Source: Serratia oryzae
GTDB lineage: Bacteria > Pseudomonadota > Gammaproteobacteria > Enterobacterales > Enterobacteriaceae
NCBI RefSeq assembly: GCF_001976145.1
Contig: NZ_MOXD01000016.1
Coordinates: 51 to 49,960 of the forward strand
Direction of reading: 5' to 3'
Length of the DNA: 49,910 nucleotides
A model generated the notes under the pieces. The model ran no database searches and was not told where the DNA came from. It saw only the letters and a list, made by a program, of their open reading frames with translations. Numbering within the stretch: position 1 is the stretch's first letter; every line of letters begins with the position of its first letter. The translations under genes and the position numbers were made by a program. Shown in pieces: positions 10,229-19,488 of this stretch.

Positions 10229-10882
10229 TTAGACCAACCGTGGTGCCAGTGATTCCAACATCGACAGAGTGCCAGCTAATATTAAACAGTCATTAGTTTC
10301 TAAAATAAAATCATCAGGCACAGGGGAGAGTAACTTGCTATGCCTTTTTACAAGCACCGTTTTCACGTCCTGCTTGGTATCTTTCAGCAAAGTGGATAGC
10401 ACGGTACCCTCAAGGTGGTTGTTCACAAGTATTTCAACCAAATAGTGGTTATGACCCAAGGATAAATATTGGTTGATCATCGGGTAGTTGAGTGCTTGAG
10501 CAACTTTTATCCCCATCTCTTCTTCAGGATGGATAATACGGCTGACCCCAAGGCGAGATAAAATCGTATGATGTGGTTTGGAGCTGGCTTTGACCCAGAG
10601 TTGTTGTACGCCTAAATTTTTCAGATGCAGAACGCATAGAATACTGGCTTCCAGATCTTCGCCAATGGCGACCAACACCGCGTCGTAGCGCAATAAATCG
10701 AGCTCTGCAAGAGCTTGCTCATCTGTGGCATCGGCAATGACGGCATAACTGAGTTTATCTGCCAGTCTATTGATAAATTTTGGCTCTGAGTCTACGCCCA
10801 GAACTTGGTGCCCAAGCCGGATTAACTCAAGTGAAGCCGTGGAGCCAAACCGTCCAAGGCCTATAACGGCAAATTGTGCCAT
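10229..10882 (-). CDS. ktrA: Ktr potassium uptake regulatory subunit (RCK domain)
   Basis: A 217-residue cytoplasmic protein: N-terminal RCK/TrkA-N Rossmann fold with GLGRFGS near the start and an acidic ribose-binding position (VLGVDSE), then a C-terminal RCK_C lobe (from about residue 135) ending LILAGTLSMLESL. It forms the nucleotide-gated ring that opens KtrB with ATP and closes it with ADP. Single RCK pair and size match KtrA, half the size of TrkA. It is first in a two-gene operon with ktrB. Confidence 0.9.
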   Translation of the reverse strand: MAQFAVIGLGRFGSTASLELIRLGHQVLGVDSEPKFINRLADKLSYAVIADATDEQALAELDLLRYDAVLVAIGEDLEASILCVLHLKNLGVQQLWVKASSKPHHTILSRLGVSRIIHPEEEMGIKVAQALNYPMINQYLSLGHNHYLVEILVNNHLEGTVLSTLLKDTKQDVKTVLVKRHSKLLSPVPDDFILETNDCLILAGTLSMLESLAPRLV

Positions 10883-11575
10883 AAAAGTAGCTCCATAGAT
10901 GCGAATACAGTAATTGAAAAATCACCGGATTGTACTTCTTAAACTGAATTCTGTCCTCCCCAGAATGCTTATCTACGTGTAAAAGCTGAACCGACCTTGA
11001 GAGGGATAGCTTTCTGGTATGACGTATCAAAAACGTAAAAATTTATTTAGAAGTGATTAAACTTACCTCGAAAAATCTAAGTGCTACTTAGCTAGCGGTA
11101 CACTGAGTTCGGCTACTTTGGATTGTGGTTTCATTTTTCTAAAACAGCAGGTAGTTACAGGATGAAAAATGGATCCTGTAAAACCTTATTTTTTTACAAG
11201 CTATTGCTCAGATCGCTCAAACCGGATTAAGTTCTCTTCAGTATTCTACTATTAGTCACTAATGAGGCCTGGGAGTACGGCAGTTCATCAGGAAACATCG
11301 CCGCTAAATCTAAATATATTGGGTGGCTACATTGTCAGAGAAAATAAACGCCCATGCTTGCATCGTGTCAGTGTCCATATATACCCATCATACCGTTGTT
11401 TGGGTATTGGCCACATTACTCTGCCCATATTGGGCATTGCCCCATCCGGTGGCTGTGATTCTGCGTAAATCCCTGTTCGTGGTAACTCATTCCCTCATCC
11501 TCTCCCAAGGGCGAGGGAACAAGTTAACCTTAACTGACAAGCAATTGTGACCGCCTGTTTTTGTTTATCGCTCGG
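10883..11575 (-). other. Intergenic region between ktrA and emrB
   Basis: About 690 bases without a supported gene. It must hold the ktrAB promoter. There is a 9 bp perfect inverted repeat TTACAGGAT/ATCCTGTAA (11155-11163 with 11173-11181) and a 7 bp pair ATACCCA/TGGGTAT near 11380-11406. The right end carries a degenerate copy of the IS4-type miniature element. Short open frames here show no recognisable family. Confidence 0.6.
11490..11547 (+). repeat. Degenerate copy of the IS4-like miniature element (right half)
   Basis: The segment ending TTAACCTTAACTGACAAGCA aligns with the right end of the elements at 19367-19478 and 34247-34354, including the CCCTC...GAGGGAAC hairpin. The last bases are altered (ATT rather than TTA), the left inverted repeat is not clearly recognisable, and no target duplication is visible. 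An old, decayed copy just downstream of emrB. Confidence 0.65.
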
Positions 11576-13111
11576 TCAGTGAGCGCCGCCACCGCCACCG
11601 CCGGAACTGAACGGTGGTTTAGCGAACCACACCAGCGCCAGCAGGATCAGGAACACGCCGGCAGACAGCCAGAAAATCTCGTTGGCTGAGATAATCAGCC
11701 CCTGCGCAGTGATCTCATTGGCGATATACGCCGAAGCCTGTTGTTTACTCATCCCGAGCTGTTCAAGCTGGGTATACATCTCCTGCGACTGTGGGTTGAA
11801 CGGATTCACAAACTCCGTCAAATGCGCATGGTGCATCGATTCACGCTGGGTCCACAAGGTGGTAGTGATCGACGTGCCAATAGAACCCGCCAGCGTACGG
11901 AGGAAGTTCGACAGGCTCGACGCAGCAGCAATGCGATCGGGCGGCAACCCAGACAGGGTGATGGTGGTCAGCGGCATAAAGAAGCAGGCGATGGCAAAGC
12001 CCTGCACAAACTGTGGCCATGCCGAAGCGCCAAAATCCATCCCCGGCTCAAACGTATAGGCGCGCCAGTAGAAGCACACGGCATACATAATAAAGCTGAA
12101 GGTTACCAGACGGCGCATGTCCAGCCGGTTACCGAAGCGGCCAATAATCGGTGACAGCAGCACCGGGATCAGCCCCACCGGTGCGGAGGCCAAACCTGCC
12201 CAGGTGGCGGTGTAGCCATACACCTCCTGCAGCAACTGTGGCAACAGTACGATCGCGCCGAAATACAGCATGTACGCCAGGCTGATACACAGACAGCCAA
12301 TGGTAAAGTTGCGCGATTTGAACAACGACAAATCCACCACCGGATGATCGTCGGTCAGTTCCCACACCACCAGGAACACCAGCGCAACCACGGCTACCAC
12401 CGTCAGGACAATAATTTCCGTCGAGCTAAACCAGTCCAGTTCTTTACCCTGATCGAGCATGATCTGCAGTGAACCGATACCCACGACAAGCAGAATCAGC
12501 CCAACGGTATCGATCGGCTTGATCACGGTTTTGGTTTCCCGGCCTTTCAGCGTTGACATCGCCACCAGGATGACAAACAGCCCGATGGGAATGTTGATAA
12601 AGAAGATCCAGCCCCAGTGATAGTTATCACTGATATACCCACCCAGAATCGGCCCGAAGATCGGCGCGACGATCACGGTCATTGACCACAGCGCCAGGGC
12701 CATCGATCGCTTGGCGGGAGGGTAGTTGTTCAGCAGCAAACTTTGCGACAGTGGGATCAACGGCCCGGCCACCAGCCCTTGGATCACGCGGAAGAAGATC
12801 AGCATGCCCAGGCTGTTGGAGATACCACACAGCCAGGAGGCGATGGCAAACAGCGCCGTGGACCACAGGAACAGGCGCACTTCGCCGATACGCTTTGCCA
12901 ACCAACCGGTGATCGGAATGGAGATGGCGTTTGCCACCCCAAACGAGGTGATCACCCAGGTTCCCTGTGAGGTGGAAGACCCGAGGTTACCGGCGATGGT
13001 CGGTATTGCAACGTTGGCAATGGTGGAATCCAGCACCTGCATAAAGGTCGCCATGGCGAGGGCGATCGTCATCCAGGCAAGCTGGGCACCTTCAAGCGGT
13101 TTTTGTGCCAA
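11576..13111 (-). CDS. emrB: Multidrug efflux MFS transporter EmrB (TTG start)
   Basis: Inner-membrane DHA2-family drug/proton antiporter (14 helices in this family) of the EmrAB tripartite pump, exporting hydrophobic uncouplers and antibiotics. At 511 residues versus 512 in E. coli, it has TFMQVLDSTIANVAIPTIAG (family motif D1) early and ends in the glycine-rich GGGGGGAH tail. The start codon is TTG (13111), supported by AGGAGG at 13118-13123 six bases away and by alignment to EmrB. It lies 17 bases after emrA and is last in the mprA-OMF-emrA-emrB operon. Confidence 0.95.
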   Translation of the reverse strand: MAQKPLEGAQLAWMTIALAMATFMQVLDSTIANVAIPTIAGNLGSSTSQGTWVITSFGVANAISIPITGWLAKRIGEVRLFLWSTALFAIASWLCGISNSLGMLIFFRVIQGLVAGPLIPLSQSLLLNNYPPAKRSMALALWSMTVIVAPIFGPILGGYISDNYHWGWIFFINIPIGLFVILVAMSTLKGRETKTVIKPIDTVGLILLVVGIGSLQIMLDQGKELDWFSSTEIIVLTVVAVVALVFLVVWELTDDHPVVDLSLFKSRNFTIGCLCISLAYMLYFGAIVLLPQLLQEVYGYTATWAGLASAPVGLIPVLLSPIIGRFGNRLDMRRLVTFSFIMYAVCFYWRAYTFEPGMDFGASAWPQFVQGFAIACFFMPLTTITLSGLPPDRIAAASSLSNFLRTLAGSIGTSITTTLWTQRESMHHAHLTEFVNPFNPQSQEMYTQLEQLGMSKQQASAYIANEITAQGLIISANEIFWLSAGVFLILLALVWFAKPPFSSGGGGGGAH

Positions 13112-13128
13112 GGTAGCCTCCTGCGCGC

Positions 13129-14301
13129 TTAACCTGCGTTTGCATGGATCACATCGGCGATCATTTGGTTAACCGGTGCCAGATCCAGCATCAGAGCGCT
13201 GGTTTCATACAGCGGCTGCTCACGCACCACGTTGGAGAGTACCCGCCCATCGCGATTACTGGTATCAATGGTGACCAAGGTCGAAAGGCCGATCCGCAGC
13301 GGATGCTCTGCAATCTGCTTGGGATCCAGCTCAATACGTACCGGTAACCGCTGCACCACCTTGATCCAGTTACCGGTGGCGTTTTGCGCGGGCAGCAGCG
13401 AGAAGGCGCTGCCGGTGCCCATATCGATACCCACCACTTTGCCCTTGAACACCACGTCACTGCCGTATACGTCGCTGACTACGGTAGCCGGTTGACCAAT
13501 GCGCATATTGGCGATTTGAGTTTCTTTAAAATTGGCGTCCACCCAGAGATGATCGGCCGGAACCACCGCCATCAGCGGCGTGCCTGGCGAGATCTGCGCG
13601 CCAACCTGCACACTGCGGCGTGAGACAAAGCCGGTAATTGGGCTGATCACGCGGGTGCGTTGCAGCGCCATCCAGGCATCACGCATCTGCGCGGCGGCTT
13701 GCAGAATCGCGGGTTGCTTCGCCAGTGGGGTATTCAGCACCATGGCCTGGTTAGCGTTATATTGCTGCACCGCCACTTCCAGCATGGCTTTGGCGCTGTC
13801 TACGGCTTCGCGAGCGTGTTGCAACTCTTCCCGGCCAATCGCATCAACGCTGCCCAGCACCACGCGGCGCTTGAGATCGTTTTCTGCCTTGCTCAGTTCA
13901 GACTTGCGCAGCGCAATGTTGGCCTGATACTGCTTGCTGTTAACCACCAACTGATGCGTCTGGCGCACGCTGTTGGCCAGCGCGGTTTTGGCGCGCTCAA
14001 ATGCCTGTTCGGCATCGGTAGGATCGAGCGTCAGCAGCACGTCCCCTTTCTGCACGAAATCGGTGTTGTCGAAGGTGACGCTGTTTACGCTCCCGGACAC
14101 CTGCGCCATGATTTGTACCTGGTTACCGGCGACATAGGCGTTATCCGTTTCCTGATGGTGACGCAGCACCAGGAACCAATACACGAAATAGGCCGCTCCA
14201 ATAACGATAAAAATAACCGTCAGCAACAGCAGCCAAAATTTACGCTGCTTCTTTTTGCCTTTCGGTTGCTGCGAGGGTTGAATCTCCGCGCTTGCACTCA
14301 T
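13129..14301 (-). CDS. emrA: Multidrug efflux periplasmic adaptor EmrA
   Basis: Membrane-fusion protein linking EmrB to an outer-membrane channel. Starting at the ATG at 14301 (GGAG seven bases upstream) gives 390 residues, the E. coli length. One N-terminal transmembrane helix follows a basic QPKGKKKQRKFW stretch. Then come a lipoyl/biotinyl half-motif (YVAGNQVQIMAQVSGSV), a long coiled-coil hairpin (about 100-220), and the second lipoyl half with beta-barrel (VISPITGFVSRRSVQVG). It sits between the outer-membrane component and emrB. Confidence 0.94.
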   Translation of the reverse strand: MSASAEIQPSQQPKGKKKQRKFWLLLLTVIFIVIGAAYFVYWFLVLRHHQETDNAYVAGNQVQIMAQVSGSVNSVTFDNTDFVQKGDVLLTLDPTDAEQAFERAKTALANSVRQTHQLVVNSKQYQANIALRKSELSKAENDLKRRVVLGSVDAIGREELQHAREAVDSAKAMLEVAVQQYNANQAMVLNTPLAKQPAILQAAAQMRDAWMALQRTRVISPITGFVSRRSVQVGAQISPGTPLMAVVPADHLWVDANFKETQIANMRIGQPATVVSDVYGSDVVFKGKVVGIDMGTGSAFSLLPAQNATGNWIKVVQRLPVRIELDPKQIAEHPLRIGLSTLVTIDTSNRDGRVLSNVVREQPLYETSALMLDLAPVNQMIADVIHANAG

Positions 14302-14335
14302 GGTGTTCTCCACGCTCTCTATTTATAGGTATTTA

Positions 14336-15784
14336 CTAGGCTTTCGAATCCGTCGCCGGGGCCTGATAACCCCCTCCTAACGCACGAACCAACCCTATCT
14401 TCGCCTGCATCAGATTGCTGCTGGCACTCAGTTCCGCCTGTTGCTGCTGTAATAGCTGCGTCTGGCTGGTCAACAGTTCGTCACGCCCGATAATCCCTGC
14501 CTGGTATTTGGCGTTAGCGACGCGGTACACCTGCTGCATGGATTGGGAAGCCGAAGCCGCCTGCTGCAGTTGCTTGGCACTGCTTTGCTGGACGGTAATG
14601 GCATCGGCCGTCTCCTGTACCGCATTCAGGATAGTTTGGTTATAGGATTCCACTGCTTCATCATAGAGTGCAGATTCCTCACCCAGCTTGCTGCGCAGCG
14701 CACCGGCGTGGAAGATCGGCAAAGAGATCGCCGGCATCACACTCCAGGCCTGGCTTGCCGCTTCCAGCAGATTCGGGCTGGTGCCACCGACATGGGTGGT
14801 ATTCAAACCGGCGAAGGCTGAAATCGACAGGCTGGGGTAAAACTCTTTACGCGCCGCACTGACGCGCTGGTCGTATGACTCCACCAGTTGCCGCTGTGCC
14901 GCAATGTCCGGGCGTTTACCCAGCAAATCGGCGGTCAGTTCACCTTGCGGCGCCAACAGTTGTTCTGCGGGTAAGGCGACCGGATGCAGAGACTGCATTG
15001 CGTGCGGGCCCTGGCCGGCCAAGGCCGCCAGTTGGTGCTTCAACTGTTCAATCTGTGACCGCAACTGGATGATCTGCTGCTGGGTACCGTCGGCCTGTGC
15101 CAAGGTCTGTTGCGGAACATCAACGCCGTAGATCCCGGCTTTGTATTGCTGCTGGCGCAGATCGGCCAAGCGCTGCTGGTTGTCTACTTCCTGCTGCAGC
15201 ACTTTTTCCAGTGCATAACTGGCCTGCAGCTGATAATAGGCCGAGGCTACCGAACTGGTGAGCGCCAGTGCCGCCTGTGCCTGCTCGGCGCGCGCGGCAT
15301 CAACCTGGGCTTTGGCCGCATTCACCTGATTGCGATATTTGCCCCACCAGTCGAATTCATAGGCCAGATTCAGGCCCAGTGAATTATTGGTTTCATAAAT
15401 CGGTGATGTCGGGTAGCCAAAACCCTGGTTGGTGTTTTGGGAAATGCGCATGCGATCGCTGCTGGCATTGAGATCCAGATGTGGGCCGTTGGCAGCGCTG
15501 GCTTCACCTACCAGGCTCTGGGCTTCACGCACGCGGGCAGCCGCTTGCTTGAGCGACGGTGAGTTTTGCAGCGTCTGGGCCATCAGTGCATCAAGCTGTG
15601 GATCGTTCAGCGCGCGCCACCACTGCGGGCTAACGGCCAGTGAGCTGCCCTTAGGCTGCGCAAGCTGCAGGTGTTGCGGATCCATCAGTTTGGATTGCGG
15701 GGCAATATTGTCGGTAGATGCACACCCCGCCAGCAATAAAACAGCGCACAGCGGGGTGAATCTCCAGGTTAACGGGGATCGCAT
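14336..15784 (-). CDS. Outer-membrane efflux lipoprotein (NodT/TolC-like) in the emr operon
   Basis: A 482-residue outer-membrane factor with a lipoprotein signal ending Leu-Leu-Ala-Gly-Cys, then two OEP repeats rich in Ala/Gln coiled coil (for example SLKQAAARVREAQSLVGEASAA and the second repeat from about residue 280, LGKRPDIAAQRQLVES). It belongs to the NodT family that forms trimeric export ducts. It starts 22 bases after mprA and ends 34 bases before emrA, so it is co-transcribed. E. coli lacks a gene at this place and uses TolC. Here it probably gives EmrAB a dedicated channel. Confidence 0.88.
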   Translation of the reverse strand: MRSPLTWRFTPLCAVLLLAGCASTDNIAPQSKLMDPQHLQLAQPKGSSLAVSPQWWRALNDPQLDALMAQTLQNSPSLKQAAARVREAQSLVGEASAANGPHLDLNASSDRMRISQNTNQGFGYPTSPIYETNNSLGLNLAYEFDWWGKYRNQVNAAKAQVDAARAEQAQAALALTSSVASAYYQLQASYALEKVLQQEVDNQQRLADLRQQQYKAGIYGVDVPQQTLAQADGTQQQIIQLRSQIEQLKHQLAALAGQGPHAMQSLHPVALPAEQLLAPQGELTADLLGKRPDIAAQRQLVESYDQRVSAARKEFYPSLSISAFAGLNTTHVGGTSPNLLEAASQAWSVMPAISLPIFHAGALRSKLGEESALYDEAVESYNQTILNAVQETADAITVQQSSAKQLQQAASASQSMQQVYRVANAKYQAGIIGRDELLTSQTQLLQQQQAELSASSNLMQAKIGLVRALGGGYQAPATDSKA

Positions 15785-15806
15785 AAATTAATTACCTGAA
15801 CAGAAA

Positions 15807-16328
15807 TTATTGGGATAACTGTTCTGAAACTTCCATCTGATCCAGGCGGGCCAAGAGTTTGCGCGTCAGTTTTTCAAGCTGCTGCCGCTCTTCGTCATTC
15901 AGCGTGGACCACAGGAAATGCAGACATTGGTGCTGCGGGGGCAGCAACTGGGCGATAAACGCCTCTCCGGCTGGGGTCAGGTGCAGGTGCAGGCACCGAC
16001 GGTCATTGTCGCTTTCCCGGCGTTCAATCCAACCACGTTTCTCCAGTTCATCGGCAATGCGGGTTGCGTTGGTGCGTGAAGAACCTAAGGCTGAGCTTAG
16101 CTCAGAAGGCTGAATACTGTGGTTTTCTTGCGCATCTAGCGTAATGAGCGCCATAAACAAGGTTTCATTGATTCCCTGTGCTTTCAGCATTTTATTGCGA
16201 TTTTCCAGTAACTTACTTTGCATGTGCATGCAAAGGCGGGTCAGCAGAATTTCCTGATAAGGGAAGTTTGCCTGGCGCTTGGCGCGGAAATTAAGCATTT
16301 GTTCTATGGGAGCAAACGAACTTTCCAT
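15807..16328 (-). CDS. mprA: MarR-family repressor of the emr operon
   Basis: Transcriptional repressor MprA/EmrR, released by uncouplers and phenolic drugs. Starting at the ATG at 16328 gives 173 residues ([19 protein letters not shown]), close to E. coli EmrR (176). The winged-helix core is nearly unchanged: [20 protein letters not shown], the recognition region [20 protein letters not shown] and the wing RRESDNDRR. It heads the four-gene efflux operon, so it should autoregulate. Its operator probably lies in 16329-16450, but I cannot define it exactly. Confidence 0.94.
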   Translation of the reverse strand: MESSFAPIEQMLNFRAKRQANFPYQEILLTRLCMHMQSKLLENRNKMLKAQGINETLFMALITLDAQENHSIQPSELSSALGSSRTNATRIADELEKRGWIERRESDNDRRCLHLHLTPAGEAFIAQLLPPQHQCLHFLWSTLNDEERQQLEKLTRKLLARLDQMEVSEQLSQ

Positions 16329-16851
16329 AATTTTTAGCCTCATTAATTTCGCTCGATATAGTAACGAGAGTGATTAATAATGTAAATCTTCAGCAAGGGG
16401 AATAATTTAGCAATTCGTGTCATTTGTAAGCCGTTTGTAAATGAATAACATGACAAATCATATGGCTTTATGTGTGGCGACGCATATTGAGCTTTCCCGC
16501 TCGGTTGAAATACATAAGATTTATTTACTTAATGCAGATTAATTCCGCAGTTCTCTGTATTGACGAAGAAAGTAAAATAGGAACAGAAAGCTGCAGTAAC
16601 AAAGTTTTGCATGAGTATTCGGGTTACAGAATATATCCGTCATCCCCTAATATGCGTCGATGGGTTTGTTTTCACTCCATTTACCGGAGTGAAAACTCAT
16701 TGAGGTTTACTCAACTGCCATCGACCTGCATTTTGAAGGTTATCGGATATGGGGGTACTAATAATTTATCCCGATAACAATACCAGAGAGTTAGTAGGGT
16801 TTATACTCTCTGCACTCTAATAAATAACAAAAAAAACTATATGTTTGCTAA
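16329..16851. other. Intergenic region upstream of mprA and downstream of the ygaY-type gene
   Basis: About 520 AT-rich bases with no supported gene. The mprA promoter/operator should lie near its left end. A perfect 10 bp inverted repeat TTTTCACTCC/GGAGTGAAAA (16669-16678 with 16686-16695, 7-base loop) stands out. It lacks a T tract on either strand, so it is more likely a binding site or RNA structure than a terminator. Confidence 0.55.
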
Positions 16852-18051
16852 CTAAGAAATTACCGATCCCTGTGGATCATAGCGTTTCCCTCGCCACCAG
16901 GTCAGCAGGTTCAGCAGGCATAAAACTCCGCCAATCGCCGCAACGCCGTTCCAGCCCGCATGTTGGTAGGCACTGGCAGAAAGTACGGAACCCACAGCCC
17001 CACCAATGAAATAGCTGGTCATATAGCCTGCCGTCAGGCGGTTGCGTGCTTCCGGCATAATGCGGTAAATCACGCTTTGGTTAGTGACATGCACGCCCTG
17101 TACCGCCAGATCGAGCACCAAAATACCGACAATCAAGGCCCACAGGGAGTGCTTCGCCAGCGCAATCGGGATCCAGGACAGCAGCAACAGTATCAGACCA
17201 ACGCTGGTGGTCAGCCCCGCCTTGCCTTTATCCGCCAGGTGCCCGGCGCGTGACGCCGCCAGCGCACCGGCAGCACCGACCAGGCCGAACAAGCCAATCA
17301 CCCCTTCGGAATAATTGAACGGCGGTGCGGCCAGCAGGAACGCCATTGAAGTCCATAAGATGCTGAAGTTGGCGAATGACAGGGCGCCAATAATGGCGCG
17401 GGTGCGCAACAGCGGCGTGAAGCAGAACAGCGAGAAGATGGATTTCAGCAACTGCGGGTAATTCAGGCCGGAATGCAGCTTATAGCGCGGCAGGGCGCGC
17501 CATAGGATCAGCGCCATCAGGATCATCAGCACGCTGGCAACCCAGTAAATGGTGCGCCAACCGCCGATGGCTGCCAGCGCTCCGGCAACGGTCCGCGCCA
17601 GCAGGATCCCCAGCAACAGGCCGCTCATGATGATGCCGACGGTTTTACCGCGTTTCTCCGGGCGGGCCAGCGTGGCGGCCAGGGGCACCAGCAACTGCGC
17701 CACCACCGAGAATAATCCGGTGAGGGCGGTGCCGAGGATCATCATGGATAAGGTGCTGGAAAGCGCGGTAATCAGCATGCCACCGGCGGCCAGCAGCGTC
17801 ATAAATACGATCAGCCCGCGGCGTTCAAACATATCACCAAGCGGCACCAGAAACAGCAGGCCGACCGCATAGCCGAGCTGTGCGGCGGTAACGATAAACC
17901 CAGCCTGATTAACCGACAGGCTAAAGCTCTGCGCAATGGTTTCCAGCAATGGTTGGGCATAGTAATTGCTGGCGACGGCCAGGCCGGTAGCCATGGCAAT
18001 GATAAGGGTTAATGCTGGGCTCAGGCCCTGATTTTCGGTGTGCGGCTTCAT
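16852..18051 (-). CDS. ygaY: MFS exporter, intact YgaY-type
   Basis: A 399-residue, 12-helix-type major facilitator (sugar/drug efflux class) with LGYAVGLLFLVPLGDMFERRG containing the helix 2-3 loop motif. The start at 18051 (MKPHTENQG) is chosen because the longer frame adds a cysteine-rich stretch unlike the family. No strong Shine-Dalgarno site is visible, which lowers certainty on the start. It stands between proX and mprA, where E. coli K-12 carries the broken ygaY. The symbol rests on position and family, not on a checked alignment. Substrate unknown. Confidence 0.72.
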   Translation of the reverse strand: MKPHTENQGLSPALTLIIAMATGLAVASNYYAQPLLETIAQSFSLSVNQAGFIVTAAQLGYAVGLLFLVPLGDMFERRGLIVFMTLLAAGGMLITALSSTLSMMILGTALTGLFSVVAQLLVPLAATLARPEKRGKTVGIIMSGLLLGILLARTVAGALAAIGGWRTIYWVASVLMILMALILWRALPRYKLHSGLNYPQLLKSIFSLFCFTPLLRTRAIIGALSFANFSILWTSMAFLLAAPPFNYSEGVIGLFGLVGAAGALAASRAGHLADKGKAGLTTSVGLILLLLSWIPIALAKHSLWALIVGILVLDLAVQGVHVTNQSVIYRIMPEARNRLTAGYMTSYFIGGAVGSVLSASAYQHAGWNGVAAIGGVLCLLNLLTWWRGKRYDPQGSVIS

Positions 18052-18177
18052 CAGTATGCAGTTAAAAGAATATTCAGTGGTGCAGAGTATCGTGCAAGGC
18101 AGGTTGTTAAAACAATGTTTAATTCCAACTGATCCCAAAACCGCATAACGGTTTGGGCTGTTTATCTACAGTGGAAA

Positions 18178-18275
18178 GGGCGCAGCGTGCTGCGCCCACA
18201 GACTGCTGAAAAAGCCAGTTATTAGGGGGAGCATGCCTAAGGGGCCGTAACGGCGTAAGCCGTCGGAGTGCCCCT
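18178..18275 (-). terminator. Hairpins downstream of proX
   Basis: Two structures follow proX on the minus strand. One is a nested hairpin, AGGGGC/GCCCCT (18240-18245 with 18270-18275) enclosing ACGGC-gtaa-GCCGT (18250-18263). The other is a near-perfect 9 bp GGGCGCAGC/GCTGCGCCC (18178-18186 with 18189-18197) followed by a short T tract. Probable end of the proVWX transcript, or a 3' protective structure. T tracts are weak. Confidence 0.5.
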
Positions 18276-19285
18276 CAGTGCACAGCGTGCTTTGCCGCTT
18301 CTGCTGCGGTTTTCACCCAGCCATCGAAGGTTGCCTGGTGGGCCTTGATCCAGCCATTAACGTGATTCTGAATGTCAGCCTGTGAAGACTGGCCTTCATG
18401 CATCCGCAGGTTCTGCGCATTCACGTCGGCAATCGGCAATTTCATGATGGAGAACAGCTTGGCGGCCGCCGGGTTGGCCTGTGCCCACGGCTTGTTGGCC
18501 GCAATCCGCATGTTATTGACCGGGAAACCATAGTTGGCGCCGTTAGGCAGCTTGGTATCGATGTTTTTCTGCTCACCTGGCAGCGACGAGAAGGGCACCT
18601 GCAGCCAAACCACATCGCGGCCCGGAACCAGCACATCGCTGACCCAGTAAGGCGTCCAGGTGTAGTACAGCACCGGTTTGCCTTCCTTGAAGCGGGTAAT
18701 GGTATCGGCAATGATCGCGGCATAGTTGCCCTGGTTATGCTCAACGGTGTTGCTCAAACTGTAAGCTTTAATATGATGGTTAATCATTGCCTCACAGCCC
18801 CAGCCTGGCGTACAGCCGGTCAGATCCGCCTTGCCGTCACCGTTGGTATCAAACAGCTTGGCAATTTTCGCGTCTTTTAGCTGCTCGACGTTGGTGATGT
18901 GATACTGGTCGGCGGTTTTTTTGTCGATCAGGTAGCCCTGCGCGGCACCGCTGACGTAGATCCCTTCACGATAGAACTTGTTGTCGCCCCCGGCCGAACG
19001 GTACTGATCGGCCTGTAGCGGATCCCAGTTCACGGCAATAAAGGTGGCATCGCCGGAAGCGATGGAGGTGTAGGCCACGTTGTAATCCACCTCACGGGGT
19101 TCTTTCACCTCATAACCGAGTTTTTCCAGCGCTTTGCTGACCAGCAACGTCTGGAAGGTTTCTTCAGAAATGGTGCTTTGTACCGGTTGTACCACAATAC
19201 CTTTTCCCGGCAAATCAGCAGCGGAGGCAACCTGTGAGCCGAGCAGTGTGGTAAGGGCAATCGCCCAGATTCCTGTGGTGCGCAT
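18275..19285 (-). CDS. proX: Glycine betaine/proline betaine binding protein ProX
   Basis: Periplasmic substrate-binding protein of the ProU osmoprotectant importer. The ATG at 19285 (GAGG upstream) gives 336 residues with a Sec signal peptide cleaved after SQVASA, leaving ADLPGKGI. E. coli ProX is 330. Conserved stretches include [11 protein letters not shown] and [18 protein letters not shown], which carry the tryptophans of the betaine-binding box, and the cysteine pair in [12 protein letters not shown]. Last gene of proVWX, separated from proW by an inserted miniature element. Confidence 0.96.
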   Translation of the reverse strand: MRTTGIWAIALTTLLGSQVASAADLPGKGIVVQPVQSTISEETFQTLLVSKALEKLGYEVKEPREVDYNVAYTSIASGDATFIAVNWDPLQADQYRSAGGDNKFYREGIYVSGAAQGYLIDKKTADQYHITNVEQLKDAKIAKLFDTNGDGKADLTGCTPGWGCEAMINHHIKAYSLSNTVEHNQGNYAAIIADTITRFKEGKPVLYYTWTPYWVSDVLVPGRDVVWLQVPFSSLPGEQKNIDTKLPNGANYGFPVNNMRIAANKPWAQANPAAAKLFSIMKLPIADVNAQNLRMHEGQSSQADIQNHVNGWIKAHQATFDGWVKTAAEAAKHAVH

Positions 19286-19366
19286 AGTTATTCCTCTCGT
19301 TTTGGGTATAGCCCGCCGGGGCAAAGCGCCACCGGCGGTAAAGACAATAAGACAGACGGTTGAGTC

Positions 19367-19478
19367 TAATGCTGATCGGTTAAGCGCAAAGCCGCATAAT
19401 TATGCAGCAGGTGCTAAAGGTGTGGCCTCCCTCTCCCCGAGGGAGAGGGAACTGGTTAGCCTTAACTGACAAGCATTA
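19367..19478 (+). mobile_element. IS4-like miniature element (MITE) inserted between proW and proX
   Basis: A 112 bp non-coding element. Its ends are inverted: TAATGCTGATCGGTTAAG on the left and CTTAACTGACAAGCATTA on the right (reverse complement TAATGCTTGTCAGTTAAG). An internal CTCCCTCT/AGAGGGAG hairpin sits near 19428-19448. It is flanked by 12 bp direct repeats, GACGGTTGAGTC (19355-19366) and GACGGCTGAGTC (19479-19490), 11 of 12 identical. From memory, IS4 ends in TAATGCCGATCAGTTAAG and makes 11-13 bp target duplications, so an IS4-family transposase is the likely mover. The right duplication reaches into the proW stop codon. Confidence 0.82.
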
Positions 19479-19488
19479 GACGGCTGAG

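Noticed and set aside
11262-11550. Two short frames between ktrA and emrB
   Set aside because: No ribosome-binding site or recognisable motif; the second runs through the decayed MITE, which is non-coding in the other copies.
16472-16777. A 101-codon frame upstream of mprA
   Set aside because: AT-rich, crosses a perfect palindrome, and shows no family likeness or start signal.
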